Part shown: piece after piece, positions 1 through 8,660 of the stretch | Layout of the letters: each line of letters opens with the position of its first letter | Position numbering within the stretch: the first letter of the stretch is position 1 | Assembly (NCBI GenBank): GCA_022564935.1 | Contig: JADFKM010000014.1 | Location: 1 to 36,700 of the forward strand | Direction of reading: 5' to 3' | DNA: 36,700 nucleotides | Source: Candidatus Dadabacteria bacterium | GTDB taxonomy: Bacteria; Desulfobacterota_D; UBA1144; Nemesobacterales; JADFKM01 | Translations under genes and position numbers: made by a program | The notes under the pieces: generated by a model | What the model saw: only the letters and a program-made list of their open reading frames with translations | Told to the model about the DNA's origin: nothing | The model's database searches: none

Positions 1-168
1 GACTTCCACCCCCTCCGCGCCGATGCTCATCAACTCATCGATGGCCGTTTGTATCGCAGAAGGCTCATCTAGAGGTGTGCGGTCAGGGCCTTTTTTGGAA
101 CCGTCACCCCCGGCCGTTTTATCTGCGGCTATTTTTTTTATCTCATTTATGAAATTCGATTTATCCAA
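1..168 (-). CDS. N-terminal part of an unknown protein (cut by the window edge)
   Basis: The minus strand is open from a TTG at 168 to the window edge, giving 56 residues. A TAG stop lies directly before the TTG, so the protein cannot start further upstream in this frame. The peptide begins LDKSNFINEIKKIAADK, passes through a Gly/Lys-rich stretch and then reads like a helix (IDELMSIGAEGVEV). No clear Shine-Dalgarno is visible. I do not recognise the family. It is divergent from hflX, with about 240 bases between them. The frame looks coding (no stops, hydrophilic, plausible residue use), but the short length keeps confidence moderate. Confidence 0.4.
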   Translation of the reverse strand, partial: MDKSNFINEIKKIAADKTAGGDGSKKGPDRTPLDEPSAIQTAIDELMSIGAEGVEV

Positions 169-322
169 CTAACAACACCCGTTAAACAACTTGATGGAGC
201 GCCGGAGGGGTTATTATATCCATTACGCAACGTTTAAGTCCGATTATAATACCCTGGGAGGCCCGATATGGTAAACACGAAACGAAATCGGCCCGCAACC
301 CCCAATACCTCACAGAGCCAAA

Positions 323-350
323 TTGCATAGAGAACAAGAGGTTGTATAAT
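323..350 (+). promoter_or_regulatory. Putative sigma70-type promoter of hflX
   Basis: A perfect TATAAT at 345-350 is preceded, 16 bases upstream, by a weak -35-like TTGCAT at 323-328. Transcription would start near 357, about 50 bases before the proposed ATA start of hflX at 409. This is about 210 bases before the first canonical start codon at 568. The position therefore supports the upstream start. Confidence 0.45.
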
Positions 351-377
351 AATGAAACGGCGCCAATTTTATTTATA

Positions 378-394
378 GGCGGGTTAACCCCGCC
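378..394 (+). promoter_or_regulatory. Small GC-rich hairpin just before the hflX ribosome binding site
   Basis: GGCGGG (378-383) and CCCGCC (389-394) form a 6-bp stem around TTAAC. It ends four bases before the GGAG at 399-402. It is too short of a T-run to be a terminator on the plus strand. It could modulate translation initiation; this is inference only. Confidence 0.3.
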
Positions 395-408
395 CTGCGG
401 AGAACAAA

Positions 409-2079
409 ATAGACAGAATTTACGGTAAGACCTCCGGTCTGAAGGCCAGCGAACTCCACAACCTATCAAGACTTTACAGAAGAAGGATCCCCAGAGGGGA
501 CATAATTACCCAAGAGCTCTGCAGGACGGTTTCACAGATCTCACACGACTTAAAGCGGAACATCTGCTTGCTCATAAACCGACGGGGTAAGATCAAGGCC
601 GTATTCGTCGGGGACGCGTACGAGATACCCTTCGATGAAATATTGGAAAGGTCAAGGGAGGCTAAAGTCAGGCTCCGCGGTTACCGTCTTATCCACACAC
701 ACTTAAGAAGCCCCTCCCTTTCTCATCCCGACCTGGTTACCCTGCTCAGCGAGAGGCTCGATCTCATAGGCGTCATTGAAGTAAAGCCCGAAGGGTTTGC
801 CGGAAAGCTGCAAATTGCCCACATGCTCCCTCCGAACCCCAGGGGAGATATGTGGGACGTGCGGGAATATCAAGACATCGGGAGACTGAACACAAATTTC
901 GACGAGTTCATCGTCGACCTTGAAAACCAAATCGAGAGGTCATACCGGAAATTCGGAGGTACGACCGACAAAGAAGGCGTTTTCCTGGTCGGTTTTTCCA
1001 CTTCTTCGAGGTACGAAGCGCAAGACTCCATAGGGGAGCTGAGGGAGCTTGCGCTCTCGGCAGATAAAATCGTGCTGGGTAAAGTGGAGCAAGTAAGGAA
1101 GAAGCCCGACCCAAGATACCTCGTCGGCAAAGGGAAGCTTGAGGAGATAATCCTGCGGGCCAAGCACCTCGGAGCCAACACCCTAGTGTTCGACGTCGAG
1201 CTCACCCCCGCGCAGGTAAGAGCTATATCCGACCAAACAAACCTCGGGGTAATGGACAGGACCCAGCTTATACTCGAGATCTTCGCCTCACGAGCCAACT
1301 CGAGCGAAGGAAAGCTGCAGGTACAATTAGCCCAGCACCGGTACATGCTCCCAAGGCTTACCGGCAAGGGCATAGAGCTATCGCAGCTCGGCGGCGGCAT
1401 AGGCACGAGGGGGCCGGGGGAGAAAAAGCTCGAAGAACAGAGGCGGATGCTCAGAAAAAGGATCGAGCAATTAGAAAAACAGATCGAGAAAATAGGAAAA
1501 AGGCGGCAGAGCGGCAGGAAATACAGGAAAGAAACCGGAATCCAGACTGTAACCCTCATCGGGTATACATGCGCAGGGAAGTCCACCCTCTTCAACACAA
1601 TTACAAAGAGCGACGTGCTTGCCGAAAAAAGGCTTTTCTCAACACTTACCCCCACCACAAGAAAGATGATGCTGCCAAGCGGGAAGACAATACTGCTGAC
1701 CGATACTGTGGGTTTCATACGCGACCTTCCCGAAGAGCTCATGAAGGCCTTCAGGGCCACGCTTGAAGAGCTTGGCGAGTCTACTGTGCTCGTTCACATG
1801 GTCGATTCAAGCGACCCGCAATACGACAGCAAGATCGAATCGGTAGAAAACATCTTGGCCTCAAACGGCTATGATGAAATCCCGACAATACTGGTATTCA
1901 ATAAAATAGATAAGATCACAGAAAGCGAGAGACTGCGTCTGAAGCAGATCTATAACTCTCCCTTAGTTTCAGCCCCGGACAAAACGACGTTCGAGAATTT
2001 TCTCCTCACCCTCGACGCAAAAATAAACCACTCCTACGATGCCCCCGAACAAACCGAGACGGCAGGAATCGTCAACTGA
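409..2079 (+). CDS. hflX: GTPase HflX (ribosome-associated), probable ATA start
   Basis: HflX is a ribosome-binding GTPase that splits stalled 70S ribosomes. The G-domain is complete: G1 GYTCAGKST (about residue 385 of the long form), a G2-like TPTTR, G3 DTVGFI and G4 NKID. Before it lies the glycine-rich GGGIGTRGPGE linker typical of the family. The ORF track starts at a TTG at 568. However, the same frame is open upstream to 388 and encodes YGKTSGLKASELHNLSRLYRRR, which matches the N-terminal extension I know from deltaproteobacterial-type HflX. That stretch has no ATG, GTG or TTG. The best-placed start is ATA at 409, six bases after GGAG and about 50 bases after the promoter, giving 556 aa. 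G1 carries Cys where HflX usually has Asn (GYTNAGKS). The function call is firm; the start codon is an inference. Confidence 0.93.
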   Translation: MDRIYGKTSGLKASELHNLSRLYRRRIPRGDIITQELCRTVSQISHDLKRNICLLINRRGKIKAVFVGDAYEIPFDEILERSREAKVRLRGYRLIHTHLRSPSLSHPDLVTLLSERLDLIGVIEVKPEGFAGKLQIAHMLPPNPRGDMWDVREYQDIGRLNTNFDEFIVDLENQIERSYRKFGGTTDKEGVFLVGFSTSSRYEAQDSIGELRELALSADKIVLGKVEQVRKKPDPRYLVGKGKLEEIILRAKHLGANTLVFDVELTPAQVRAISDQTNLGVMDRTQLILEIFASRANSSEGKLQVQLAQHRYMLPRLTGKGIELSQLGGGIGTRGPGEKKLEEQRRMLRKRIEQLEKQIEKIGKRRQSGRKYRKETGIQTVTLIGYTCAGKSTLFNTITKSDVLAEKRLFSTLTPTTRKMMLPSGKTILLTDTVGFIRDLPEELMKAFRATLEELGESTVLVHMVDSSDPQYDSKIESVENILASNGYDEIPTILVFNKIDKITESERLRLKQIYNSPLVSAPDKTTFENFLLTLDAKINHSYDAPEQTETAGIVN

Positions 2080-2108
2080 TTTGGGGGGGCCACCCAAACA
2101 GAAACCGC

Positions 2109-2593
2109 TATTGTTAACCTTAGAGACGCAGCGTCTTTAGGCTTATCTTTTCCACTATATACAAAAGGAATCAACTTCAACTGCGTTAAGAGCTTATTCC
2201 CCAGGATCGGGTCACTCTCCGGCCGCATGGAAATCAACCCAACGGCCCCTATTTCCCCAGGGAAGCTACCGGTGTTATCGGGCACTTTTGCAGTGGGATT
2301 GACTTTGTTTAAAAGTTAAGCCAGCTTATTGGGCAAGCCGTTTTTTCTCAATTCCAACAGCAGCTTATCATGACATCAAACCCTAAATTGGAACCAAGTA
2401 TAAAGGAGGCAAAGCGGCTGATAAAGGGGAAAAGGCTGCACTGCGGGCACAGGGTAAGCATGGCGACAGACACACATGACGGCTTCATTATCGGCGGTCA
2501 TACAACTCCAGCTAATGAGTGCGATATTGCTCATAAATCCATCTAATCACGCTTATCCACACTTTTGCAGCGGTCTTACCAGAGTTAACAATA
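2109..2593. repeat. 10-bp inverted repeats flanking a transposase fragment
   Basis: TATTGTTAAC at 2109-2118 recurs inverted as GTTAACAATA at 2584-2593. The transposase-like fragment lies between them. They could be relics of IS ends, but the bases beyond the shared ten do not match well, so this may be chance or a shorter derived element. Confidence 0.3.
2370..2546 (+). pseudogene. Fragment of an IS5/IS1182-type DDE transposase
   Basis: A 58-codon open frame, too short for the ORF track, contains LHCGHRVSMATDTHDGFIIG followed by GHTTPANECD. This resembles the block around the second catalytic Asp in DDE_Tnp_1 transposases (GYKxHxATDTxDGFIxGGHxTPAN). The rest of the transposase is missing on both sides, so only about one eighth remains. 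The family assignment comes from memory of the motif and is moderately sure; the fragment state is clear. Confidence 0.5.
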
Positions 2594-2810
2594 ATGGTGG
2601 AGGAAAATAAGAAAGGTTGATAAAGAGGCGCTATTGAGTTCTCAGCCGCAAGATGAAAAGTAGGGTTCTTGCCTATCTCAAACTGAAAGCTGTTGGGCAG
2701 GTACTGATTGAAATGCAGATGGGTTTATGTAAGGACTCACGAGTATCCTGTGAAAGCACCCTCCTCCATGTGACCCAACCGCTCTGTTTAAGCCTTAATG
2801 CCCCGGACGC

Positions 2811-3698
2811 TCAGATATTTACCTCCGCCAAGCCGCCCTTTATAACTTTTACACCGTCGCTTTTGCGCTGCACTTCGAACCCCAGCACGGTGGTTCCGTT
2901 TTTTGATCCCATCTCCCAGCCGTCGGATATAAGCGTGTCGCCGGGATAGACGGGGCTAGAGAACCTTACGCCAAGCCTAACAAGCTTTGTGGGGTCGCCC
3001 GCGCAGTAGCTGTCTATAATTCCCTGCATCGTCATCGCCATGGTGCACAGTCCGTGGAGTATTATCCCCTTCAGACCGGCGGCCCGGGCAACTTTCTCAT
3101 CGATATGTATGGGGTTTTTATCGTTAGAGGCTTCGGCGTAGTCGTAAGTAATACCCTCTCTTATCCTTATAATGTTCCTGAAGGCAAGCTGCAGCTCACC
3201 AACGGGGTCGGCCTTGGGCTTTTTACCGGCTGGCTTCTGGGGCTTCTTTCCGCTTCCAATGCCCCTGAAAAAAAGGCTCCAGTCCGACTCCACAACCTTT
3301 TCGTCATTCTGATTGGTAGAAATCACATTAAAATTCACCACCTCGCCGCTTCCCTTGTCCTCAATATCCCGAACTTTTGCAACGGCAGTTATCGTATCTC
3401 CGGCCTTGATGGGTTTAAAAAACTGCATCTGCTGCTCGCCGTGAACGAGCATAAGCACATTACGCTTGGCTTCCTCGGGGCCCCCGTGGAGACCCTCGGC
3501 ATGCCAGGCCTTCTCAAGCATCGGCAGCTCGTATACCACTGAGAATATCGGAGGGGCCATGGTGCAGTTCTGGTACAGGTAATTATTATCCCCATACGCC
3601 TTCGCATAGTTCGATATGGCTTGCTCGGTGACCTTATATACTACAGGTTCGAACTCACGACCGACATAATCTCTGTTAAGAGCCATCTTTAGTCCCAT
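2811..3698 (-). CDS. MaoC-like double hot-dog dehydratase/hydratase
   Basis: The 295-aa protein has two hot-dog domains joined by a Lys/Pro-rich linker (GSGKKPQKPAGKKPKADP, about residues 148-165). The C-terminal domain carries the R-specific enoyl-CoA hydratase signature, DKNPIHIDEKVARAAGLKG followed by HG, with the Asp/His pair used in catalysis. The N-terminal half resembles the FAS1-like dehydratase domain. It likely hydrates or dehydrates acyl-CoA or acyl-ACP thioesters; the exact substrate cannot be read. GGGGAGAG lies four bases before the first ATG, which supports the MGLK start over the internal MALN. It stands alone between debris and an M28 peptidase. Confidence 0.85.
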   Translation of the reverse strand: MGLKMALNRDYVGREFEPVVYKVTEQAISNYAKAYGDNNYLYQNCTMAPPIFSVVYELPMLEKAWHAEGLHGGPEEAKRNVLMLVHGEQQMQFFKPIKAGDTITAVAKVRDIEDKGSGEVVNFNVISTNQNDEKVVESDWSLFFRGIGSGKKPQKPAGKKPKADPVGELQLAFRNIIRIREGITYDYAEASNDKNPIHIDEKVARAAGLKGIILHGLCTMAMTMQGIIDSYCAGDPTKLVRLGVRFSSPVYPGDTLISDGWEMGSKNGTTVLGFEVQRKSDGVKVIKGGLAEVNI

Positions 3699-4122
3699 AG
3701 TTCTCTCCCCGCAAAATTGAATTTATCCAAACATAAATGACCCGGAGCTTTGAACTTAATTTTGCAATTGCAAAAAGCCGTTACATTTCCCGCTTGTTCA
3801 AAAATTTAAGCCCAAACTCCATTTCCGGCGGCAACGCCTTAGACAAAATCTAACAGATACCGTGTGTTCCGGCAACAGCACTCGAAACACACATCAGAAC
3901 GTATCACAATTTCACAACAAAATCTATATAAAATCACTCGCATTGTCAAGACATATATTCGCACTTGCAACAACACTACGCCTCTAATTCGGAAGAATCG
4001 ACCGCATCAGCCGCATAACCTTGGACAAGACGCGCCCAATCTATATCTCCCGATTTCAGCCCGCAGACACTCTAACGGCGGCTGCGAACTGATGACCGAA
4101 AGGTGTAAAAGCATTCCATCCG
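3699..4122. other. Intergenic stretch without recognisable genes
   Basis: These 424 bases lie upstream of the MaoC-like gene and downstream of the M28 peptidase, both on the minus strand. The 95-codon plus-strand ORF here (3864-4151) overlaps the peptidase end, is rich in Thr/His/Arg and looks like chance. I see no terminator or RNA. Confidence 0.5.
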
Positions 4123-5130
4123 CTAGCCGCCAGTGCCCGCAAGCTCAATAGCTACGTGTCTGAGACCGTCCACCACCCGGGCGGTGCTCTCGAAGTTTAT
4201 CTTGTCCGGTGTGTCTTGGGGCGTATGGTAGTAATCGTATCTAAAAAGTGCCGTGTCGGTAACCATAACCGCTTTGTATCCCATCTGCCAGAACGACCGG
4301 TGGTCAGACCAGTCCACGCCTTCAATGAACGAAGGGGATGACGCGCCTTCGGAGGGAAACGAGGCGCTGCGCCTGAAAGCGGAGATGCAGCTGTGCACGA
4401 GGCTCCTGGAAGACAGGTTGCCGACAAACCCAATGAAATCGGCGGTCGTCGGGTAGAAAAAGCTTAACGGAGGCGGGTATTTCTGCGTTGCTTTCTTATC
4501 CGAGTAATACCCAATGGTTTCTATCGAGAGCATTGCGGTGATGTGTTCTGAAAGCTCCTTTGAGCGCCGGGCGTAAACGTAACTTCCCTGGTATTCGGTC
4601 TTGAAAAAAGGCGGCTCCTCATTCACAAACGCAACGAAGCGCAGTGTGCGGGCGGGCTTAAAATCCCTGAGCAGTCTCGACAGCTCAAGCACCGCCGCCG
4701 TGCCGGTAGCGTTGTCGTTTGCTCCCGGGGAGCCGGGGGCAGAGTCGTAGTGGGCACCAATCACGACGATCTCCTCAGGGCTCACCCGGCCTTTGATTTC
4801 CACCTCGATATTCCTGACCTCTTTATCCCGATAGTAGTAGGTCTGGCTTAAGGGACTGTAACCAAGCTTATGAAAAGTCTCATCAATGTAGCCTGCCGCC
4901 TTCTTAAGACTGCCGTAACGGGTTACGTTGCGCTCCCCGATTACTCCTGCAAGCATCCTCACATGCTCTTTCAGTCGGGATTTGACCTCTTTTTGCTCAT
5001 CGGTCAGCGGGGGCAGGGAGCCTCTATAAGACACCCCGGGCATCCATACCACATAGTACAGGGGCAATATCAGAACTAAGATCACGATAATCCAGAACAT
5101 AATACGAAGCACTGGAGTATGATAGAACAT
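4123..5130 (-). CDS. Membrane-anchored M28 family zinc peptidase
   Basis: This 335-aa protein starts with a hydrophobic segment (about residues 11-30), probably a signal anchor that places the catalytic domain in the periplasm. The two-zinc aminopeptidase pattern is present in order: GAHYDS (His127, Asp129), GANDNATG (Asp139), NEE (Glu171-Glu172), a SIETIGYYS segment, and YYHTPQDTPDK near the C-terminus with the last His ligand. The family cleaves N-terminal amino acids or processes glutaminyl termini; the specificity here is unknown. The start is the first ATG, with GGAG about 11 bases upstream. Neighbours give no clue to its role. Confidence 0.88.
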   Translation of the reverse strand: MFYHTPVLRIMFWIIVILVLILPLYYVVWMPGVSYRGSLPPLTDEQKEVKSRLKEHVRMLAGVIGERNVTRYGSLKKAAGYIDETFHKLGYSPLSQTYYYRDKEVRNIEVEIKGRVSPEEIVVIGAHYDSAPGSPGANDNATGTAAVLELSRLLRDFKPARTLRFVAFVNEEPPFFKTEYQGSYVYARRSKELSEHITAMLSIETIGYYSDKKATQKYPPPLSFFYPTTADFIGFVGNLSSRSLVHSCISAFRRSASFPSEGASSPSFIEGVDWSDHRSFWQMGYKAVMVTDTALFRYDYYHTPQDTPDKINFESTARVVDGLRHVAIELAGTGG

Positions 5131-5328
5131 GAACCACTAATCTCCAAATCGGAGAATGAATCGTTCACATTGTGGGCACATTTTCACTTGCAGCGCGCGC
5201 GGTCTCAAATAAAACTTCGAGGCCTCACCCACTGCAAACGGCCATCCGGCAAAACATTGAACACATCACCGCCCTCCAGTATGATTTAGGAGTTTGTATA
5301 GAGAAGCGGATTAAACTAGTGTTAATTA

Positions 5329-5957
5329 ATGACAAGCAAGTGGGTCAGGAACAGCAAACTCAGCAACAGACAGATAGGGAAACTTATTGATTGCTTTGTT
5401 CTGGTAGCGCCGTCGAGTAAGGCAGCAAAAATGCTCAAGATTAATAGGCATAGCGCAGATCGTGTCGGTAATATAATACGCACTAAACTCACTCAAGAGG
5501 TCGAGGTTGATGAATCGTACTTTGGCGGTAAGAAAAAAGGCAAAAGAGGACAGGAGCGGCAAATAAAGTACCTGTTTTCAGTATCTTAAAGCTCGGGGGG
5601 AAGGTTTATACAGGGGTAGTTGATGATGTGTCTAGAAAAACTCTCCAGGGAATAATTCGTTCAAAGGTCATACCTGAGAGCGTAATCTACTCGGATAGTT
5701 TTCGCTCATACGATGGATTGGTTCTAGATGGATTTAAACACTTTCGCATCAGTCATGATGATGAATTTAGCGATGGGAAAAACAACCACATTAACGGCAT
5801 CTAAAACTTCTGGGGTTTCGCAAAAACCAAGCTCAAAAGGTACTATGGAGTAAGCAGGACGCATTAGTATTTGTTCTTAAAAGAAATGGGGTTCAGATTT
5901 AACAAAAGAAATGAAGATTTAAGGGTGCTTATAAGGAATATTTTGAAAAGGAGTTAG
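5329..5957 (+). pseudogene. Broken IS1595-family (IS1016-like) transposase
   Basis: The first frame (5329-5589) reads through a helix-turn-helix-like start to VEVDESYFGGKKKGKRGQ, the first DDE motif of ISXO2-like/IS1595 transposases. Near 5560 the frame shifts, and the next frame continues as VFSILKLGGKVYTGVVDD, SVIYSDSFRSYDGL (second Asp) and NNHINGI. A TAA at 5802 then replaces the catalytic-Glu codon that should follow in INGIESFWGFAKT. NFWGFAKTKLKRYYG and FLKEMGFRFN follow after it, with a further in-frame stop. The linker before VEVDES is also shorter than usual. It has at least one frameshift and two stops, so it is inactive. I could not find clear terminal inverted repeats. Confidence 0.85.
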
Positions 5958-6012
5958 TGCCCTTCTATTACAAGCTCCAAAAGTTAATATTTAACGGCAC
6001 GGCAGGTTAGTG

Positions 6013-6594
6013 ATGAGCACAGGACACGAGGGCTACGTTTCAGGCGCATTCTGGTCGCTATCGCCGGTAGTGGCTATAACAAGCGTCTGGGACGGGAAAA
6101 TCAACGGTCAGATTGCAGTAACGGTTGTAAACGCCTCAATCCTGCTTTCCCATCCCCGCCTTATATTGGGAATATGGAAGGGTAATTACACCCACGACTT
6201 CATAGCCGGCAGCGGGAAGCTGGCCGTGCATCTCCTCCGAAAGGAACAGATAGCCACTGTGAGGAACTTCGGTTTCTATACCGGCAGGGAAAGGGACAAG
6301 TTCGCAGAAGCCGAATACAAAACAGGCACAACCGGCTGCCCGATACTGCTCGATTGCCATTCCTACGCAGAGTGCGAAGTCATAAACAGGATGGATGGCG
6401 GCGACATGAGCACATTCCTGCTCAATGTGGTTTACGGGGAGGTTATGAGCAACGGGGAGTGGATGACGCTCAGTCACTTTTATGCCTCCGCCCCCCCCGA
6501 GTGGATTGCGCAGTATGAAGAGCGGCTGGCAAAGTCCGTAGAGCTTTCTCTAAGTAGAATAAACGATATCGACTACTCCCCGTGGCGGCCCTGA
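6013..6594 (+). CDS. Flavin reductase-like FMN-binding protein
   Basis: The 193-aa protein looks like a flavin_reduct domain (split-barrel FMN binding) over its whole length: SPVVAITSVWDGKINGQIAV, then a conserved small-residue strand VNASILLSHPRLILGIWKGN, and HLLRKEQ. Such proteins reduce flavin or act as flavoprotein oxidoreductases; the substrate is not evident. The ORF track begins at a GTG at 6010. The adjacent ATG at 6013 is the better start, with GGCAGG about seven bases upstream. It follows the broken IS and precedes two more plus-strand genes, but the 67-base gap leaves operon membership open. Confidence 0.78.
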   Translation: MSTGHEGYVSGAFWSLSPVVAITSVWDGKINGQIAVTVVNASILLSHPRLILGIWKGNYTHDFIAGSGKLAVHLLRKEQIATVRNFGFYTGRERDKFAEAEYKTGTTGCPILLDCHSYAECEVINRMDGGDMSTFLLNVVYGEVMSNGEWMTLSHFYASAPPEWIAQYEERLAKSVELSLSRINDIDYSPWRP

Positions 6595-6661
6595 GGGGTA
6601 GCAGTACCACAACGCTTTGTGATATTATTAGCATTAGGTAAGGGGGTTATATTACAGGCAG

Positions 6662-7114
6662 ATGGAAAAAGACTCATGCCGCGTCTTAAATACCGAAATT
6701 GTATTCCCGCACTACACTAACCACATCGGCACAATATTCGGGGGTAAGCTCGTAGAGCTGATGGACTTGACCGGCGCCCTTTCGGCCATGAGGTTTGCCG
6801 TGGACAATGTGGTCACGGCTTCCATCGAGGCGCTTGACTTCAAGATACCCGTTAAGCAGGGAGACATTTTGGAGCTTGAAGCCGAGGTAATTTACACGGG
6901 GAAGACATCGATGGTTTTAAAGGTGGATGCATATAACCGTGAGAACTTCGGAGAGAAGAAACAATTTTGCTGCAGGGGATACTTTGTGTTTGTGGCCATC
7001 GACAGTAGCGGAAGGCCGAAGCGAATCCCGAAACTCAAAGTGGAAACGGAGCAGGAAAGGTCGTTCTGGGAGGAGGGAAAACTGATTAAACAAAGGTCTC
7101 TACGGAGGGAGTGA
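6662..7114 (+). CDS. Acyl-CoA thioesterase, hot-dog fold
   Basis: This 150-aa protein is a single hot-dog domain of the acyl-CoA hydrolase (YciA/BACH) type. The key segment is HIGTIFGGKLVELMDLTGAL, with the Asn/Asp active-site neighbourhood seen in the family (here His-Ile-Gly-Thr before FGG, and Asp in LMD). A central VTASIEALDFKIPVKQGD strand-turn follows. It hydrolyses acyl-CoA thioesters in the cytosol; chain length preference cannot be inferred. An AGG lies a few bases before the ATG. It is followed 44 bases later by threonine synthase on the same strand. Confidence 0.82.
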   Translation: MEKDSCRVLNTEIVFPHYTNHIGTIFGGKLVELMDLTGALSAMRFAVDNVVTASIEALDFKIPVKQGDILELEAEVIYTGKTSMVLKVDAYNRENFGEKKQFCCRGYFVFVAIDSSGRPKRIPKLKVETEQERSFWEEGKLIKQRSLRRE

Positions 7115-7158
7115 GCCGTATTGACAGTCTCGCGCCCTAGGTGTATTTTCTTAAATCA

Positions 7159-8508
7159 ATGACTGAATACCGCTCGTGGTTTCAATGCATCAATGAGGAG
7201 TGCGGGGAGACTTACTCCCTTGACCAAATTGTCTACCGCTGCACGAAGTGCGATAACCTCCTCGAAGTGGTTCATGACATCGATAGGCTCAAGAAGAGGA
7301 GCCCAGAGGAGTGGAGGAGCCTTTTTGACAGCCGGTACAGACATCGGATATGGCCTTACGGGAGCGCTGTTTGGGGCAAAAAAGAGTGGGTCTGCCCTTA
7401 CGTCGAGGACGAAAACGTAGTGTCGATGTACGAGGGCGCCACAAACTTGTTCTGGGCCGAGCGTTTCGGAAAGCAGATCGGGATTGAGGACCTGTGGATA
7501 AAGATGTGCGGAAACTCCCACACGGGCTCCTTCAAAGACTTAGGGATGACCGTACTCGTATCCGTGGTGAAGCAAATGATTGCAGACGGAAGGGACATAC
7601 CGGCTGTGGCGTGCGCTTCTACGGGAGACACTTCCGCCGCACTGGCGGCTTACTGCGCGGCCGCTGGTCTTGAATCGATCGTTTTTCTTCCAAAAGGCAA
7701 GGTCTCGGTAGCCCAGCTGCTGCAGCCCATATCAAACGGCGCAATAGTGCTCTCTCTGGATACCGATTTCGACGGCTGCATGTCAATGGTGCAAAAGATC
7801 TGCACCGAAGAGAATATATACCTCGCAAATTCCATCAACTCACTGCGCATAGAGGGGCAGAAGACTATCTCCATCGAGCTTTGCCAGCAGTTCAACTGGG
7901 AAGTGCCCGAGTGGGTCATAATTCCGGGGGGGAACCTAGGCAACGTATCGGCGCTGGGAAAGGGTTTTAAGATGATGTATGAGCTCGGTCTGATCGACAA
8001 ACTTCCTAGGATTGTTTGCGCTCAGGCTCAGAACGCAAACCCGCTGTACCTCAGTTATCAGAAGAACTTCGAAGAGTACCACCCGGTGAAGGCACAAAAA
8101 ACGCTTGCAAGCGCGATACAGATCGGAGACCCCGTAAGCATCAACAAAGCGATCAAGGTACTGAAGGAGTTCGACGGGATAGTAGAGCAGGCAAGCGAGC
8201 AAGAGCTCTCTGACGCTGCGGCCATGGTCGACAGAACCGGGACTTTTAACTGCCCGCACACTGGAGTCGCCCTTGCCGTCTTCCTAAAGCTTAAAGAGCG
8301 GGACTTCTTCAAACCCTCGGACAAGGTGATAATCATCTCCACCGCTCACGGGCTTAAATTCATTGAGTTTAAGATAGGCTACCATAACGGCTCACTTGAA
8401 AACATCGCTCCAAAATTCCCGAACATGCCCATCGAGCTACCCGCCGAGCTCGGCGCGGTGAAAAGGGCTATATTCGAGAATCTCGAGAAGAGGGCAAACC
8501 CGGTCTAG
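7159..8508 (+). CDS. thrC: Threonine synthase (PLP-dependent)
   Basis: Threonine synthase converts O-phospho-homoserine to threonine. The N-terminus carries a zinc-ribbon-like CINEECG...CTKC (Cys16, 21, 34 and 37 counted from the track start). The PLP lysine sits in [10 protein letters not shown] (Lys132). [16 protein letters not shown] and the glycine-rich phosphate-binding [16 protein letters not shown] follow as in fold-type II enzymes. The track starts at GTG 7141, right after a TAG. The ATG at 7159 ([10 protein letters not shown]) matches where the family usually begins, but neither has a clear ribosome binding site. Length (449 aa) is normal for the zinc-ribbon-bearing subgroup. Confidence 0.92.
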   Translation: MTEYRSWFQCINEECGETYSLDQIVYRCTKCDNLLEVVHDIDRLKKRSPEEWRSLFDSRYRHRIWPYGSAVWGKKEWVCPYVEDENVVSMYEGATNLFWAERFGKQIGIEDLWIKMCGNSHTGSFKDLGMTVLVSVVKQMIADGRDIPAVACASTGDTSAALAAYCAAAGLESIVFLPKGKVSVAQLLQPISNGAIVLSLDTDFDGCMSMVQKICTEENIYLANSINSLRIEGQKTISIELCQQFNWEVPEWVIIPGGNLGNVSALGKGFKMMYELGLIDKLPRIVCAQAQNANPLYLSYQKNFEEYHPVKAQKTLASAIQIGDPVSINKAIKVLKEFDGIVEQASEQELSDAAAMVDRTGTFNCPHTGVALAVFLKLKERDFFKPSDKVIIISTAHGLKFIEFKIGYHNGSLENIAPKFPNMPIELPAELGAVKRAIFENLEKRANPV

Positions 8509-8660
8509 TCTGCCTCTTTCCCCCGGTATCCCCTCGCTCTGTAGATTCGGCTGCATACAGTTAAGGTGTGTAATGTGCGCTCTCGGAGCCTTGCGTTATA
8601 GCTGGCCGACGCACCCGGCCGGGACGCTGGATATGCCCCATCAATGTGTCGCGGATGGAC

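Larger units (their letters stand above)
2080..2810. other. Gene-poor stretch with IS-like debris
   Basis: This 731-base region lies between two convergent genes and holds no intact gene. It contains a transposase-like fragment (2370-2546), a 10-bp inverted repeat pair flanking it (2109-2118 and 2584-2593), and a direct repeat CACTTTTGCAG (2283-2293 and 2560-2570). An 83-codon minus-strand ORF (2034-2285) overlaps the hflX 3' end and has no recognisable family. I did not call it. Confidence 0.5.

Noticed and set aside
870-1760. 296-aa ORF antisense to hflX
   Set aside because: It mirrors the hflX reading frame, is Ser/Phe/Leu rich and has no recognisable domain, so it is a shadow.
2034-2285. 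83-aa minus-strand ORF at the hflX 3' end
   Set aside because: Part of it reads plausibly (GEIGAVGLISMRPESDP), but it overlaps hflX, lacks a ribosome binding site and matches no family I know.
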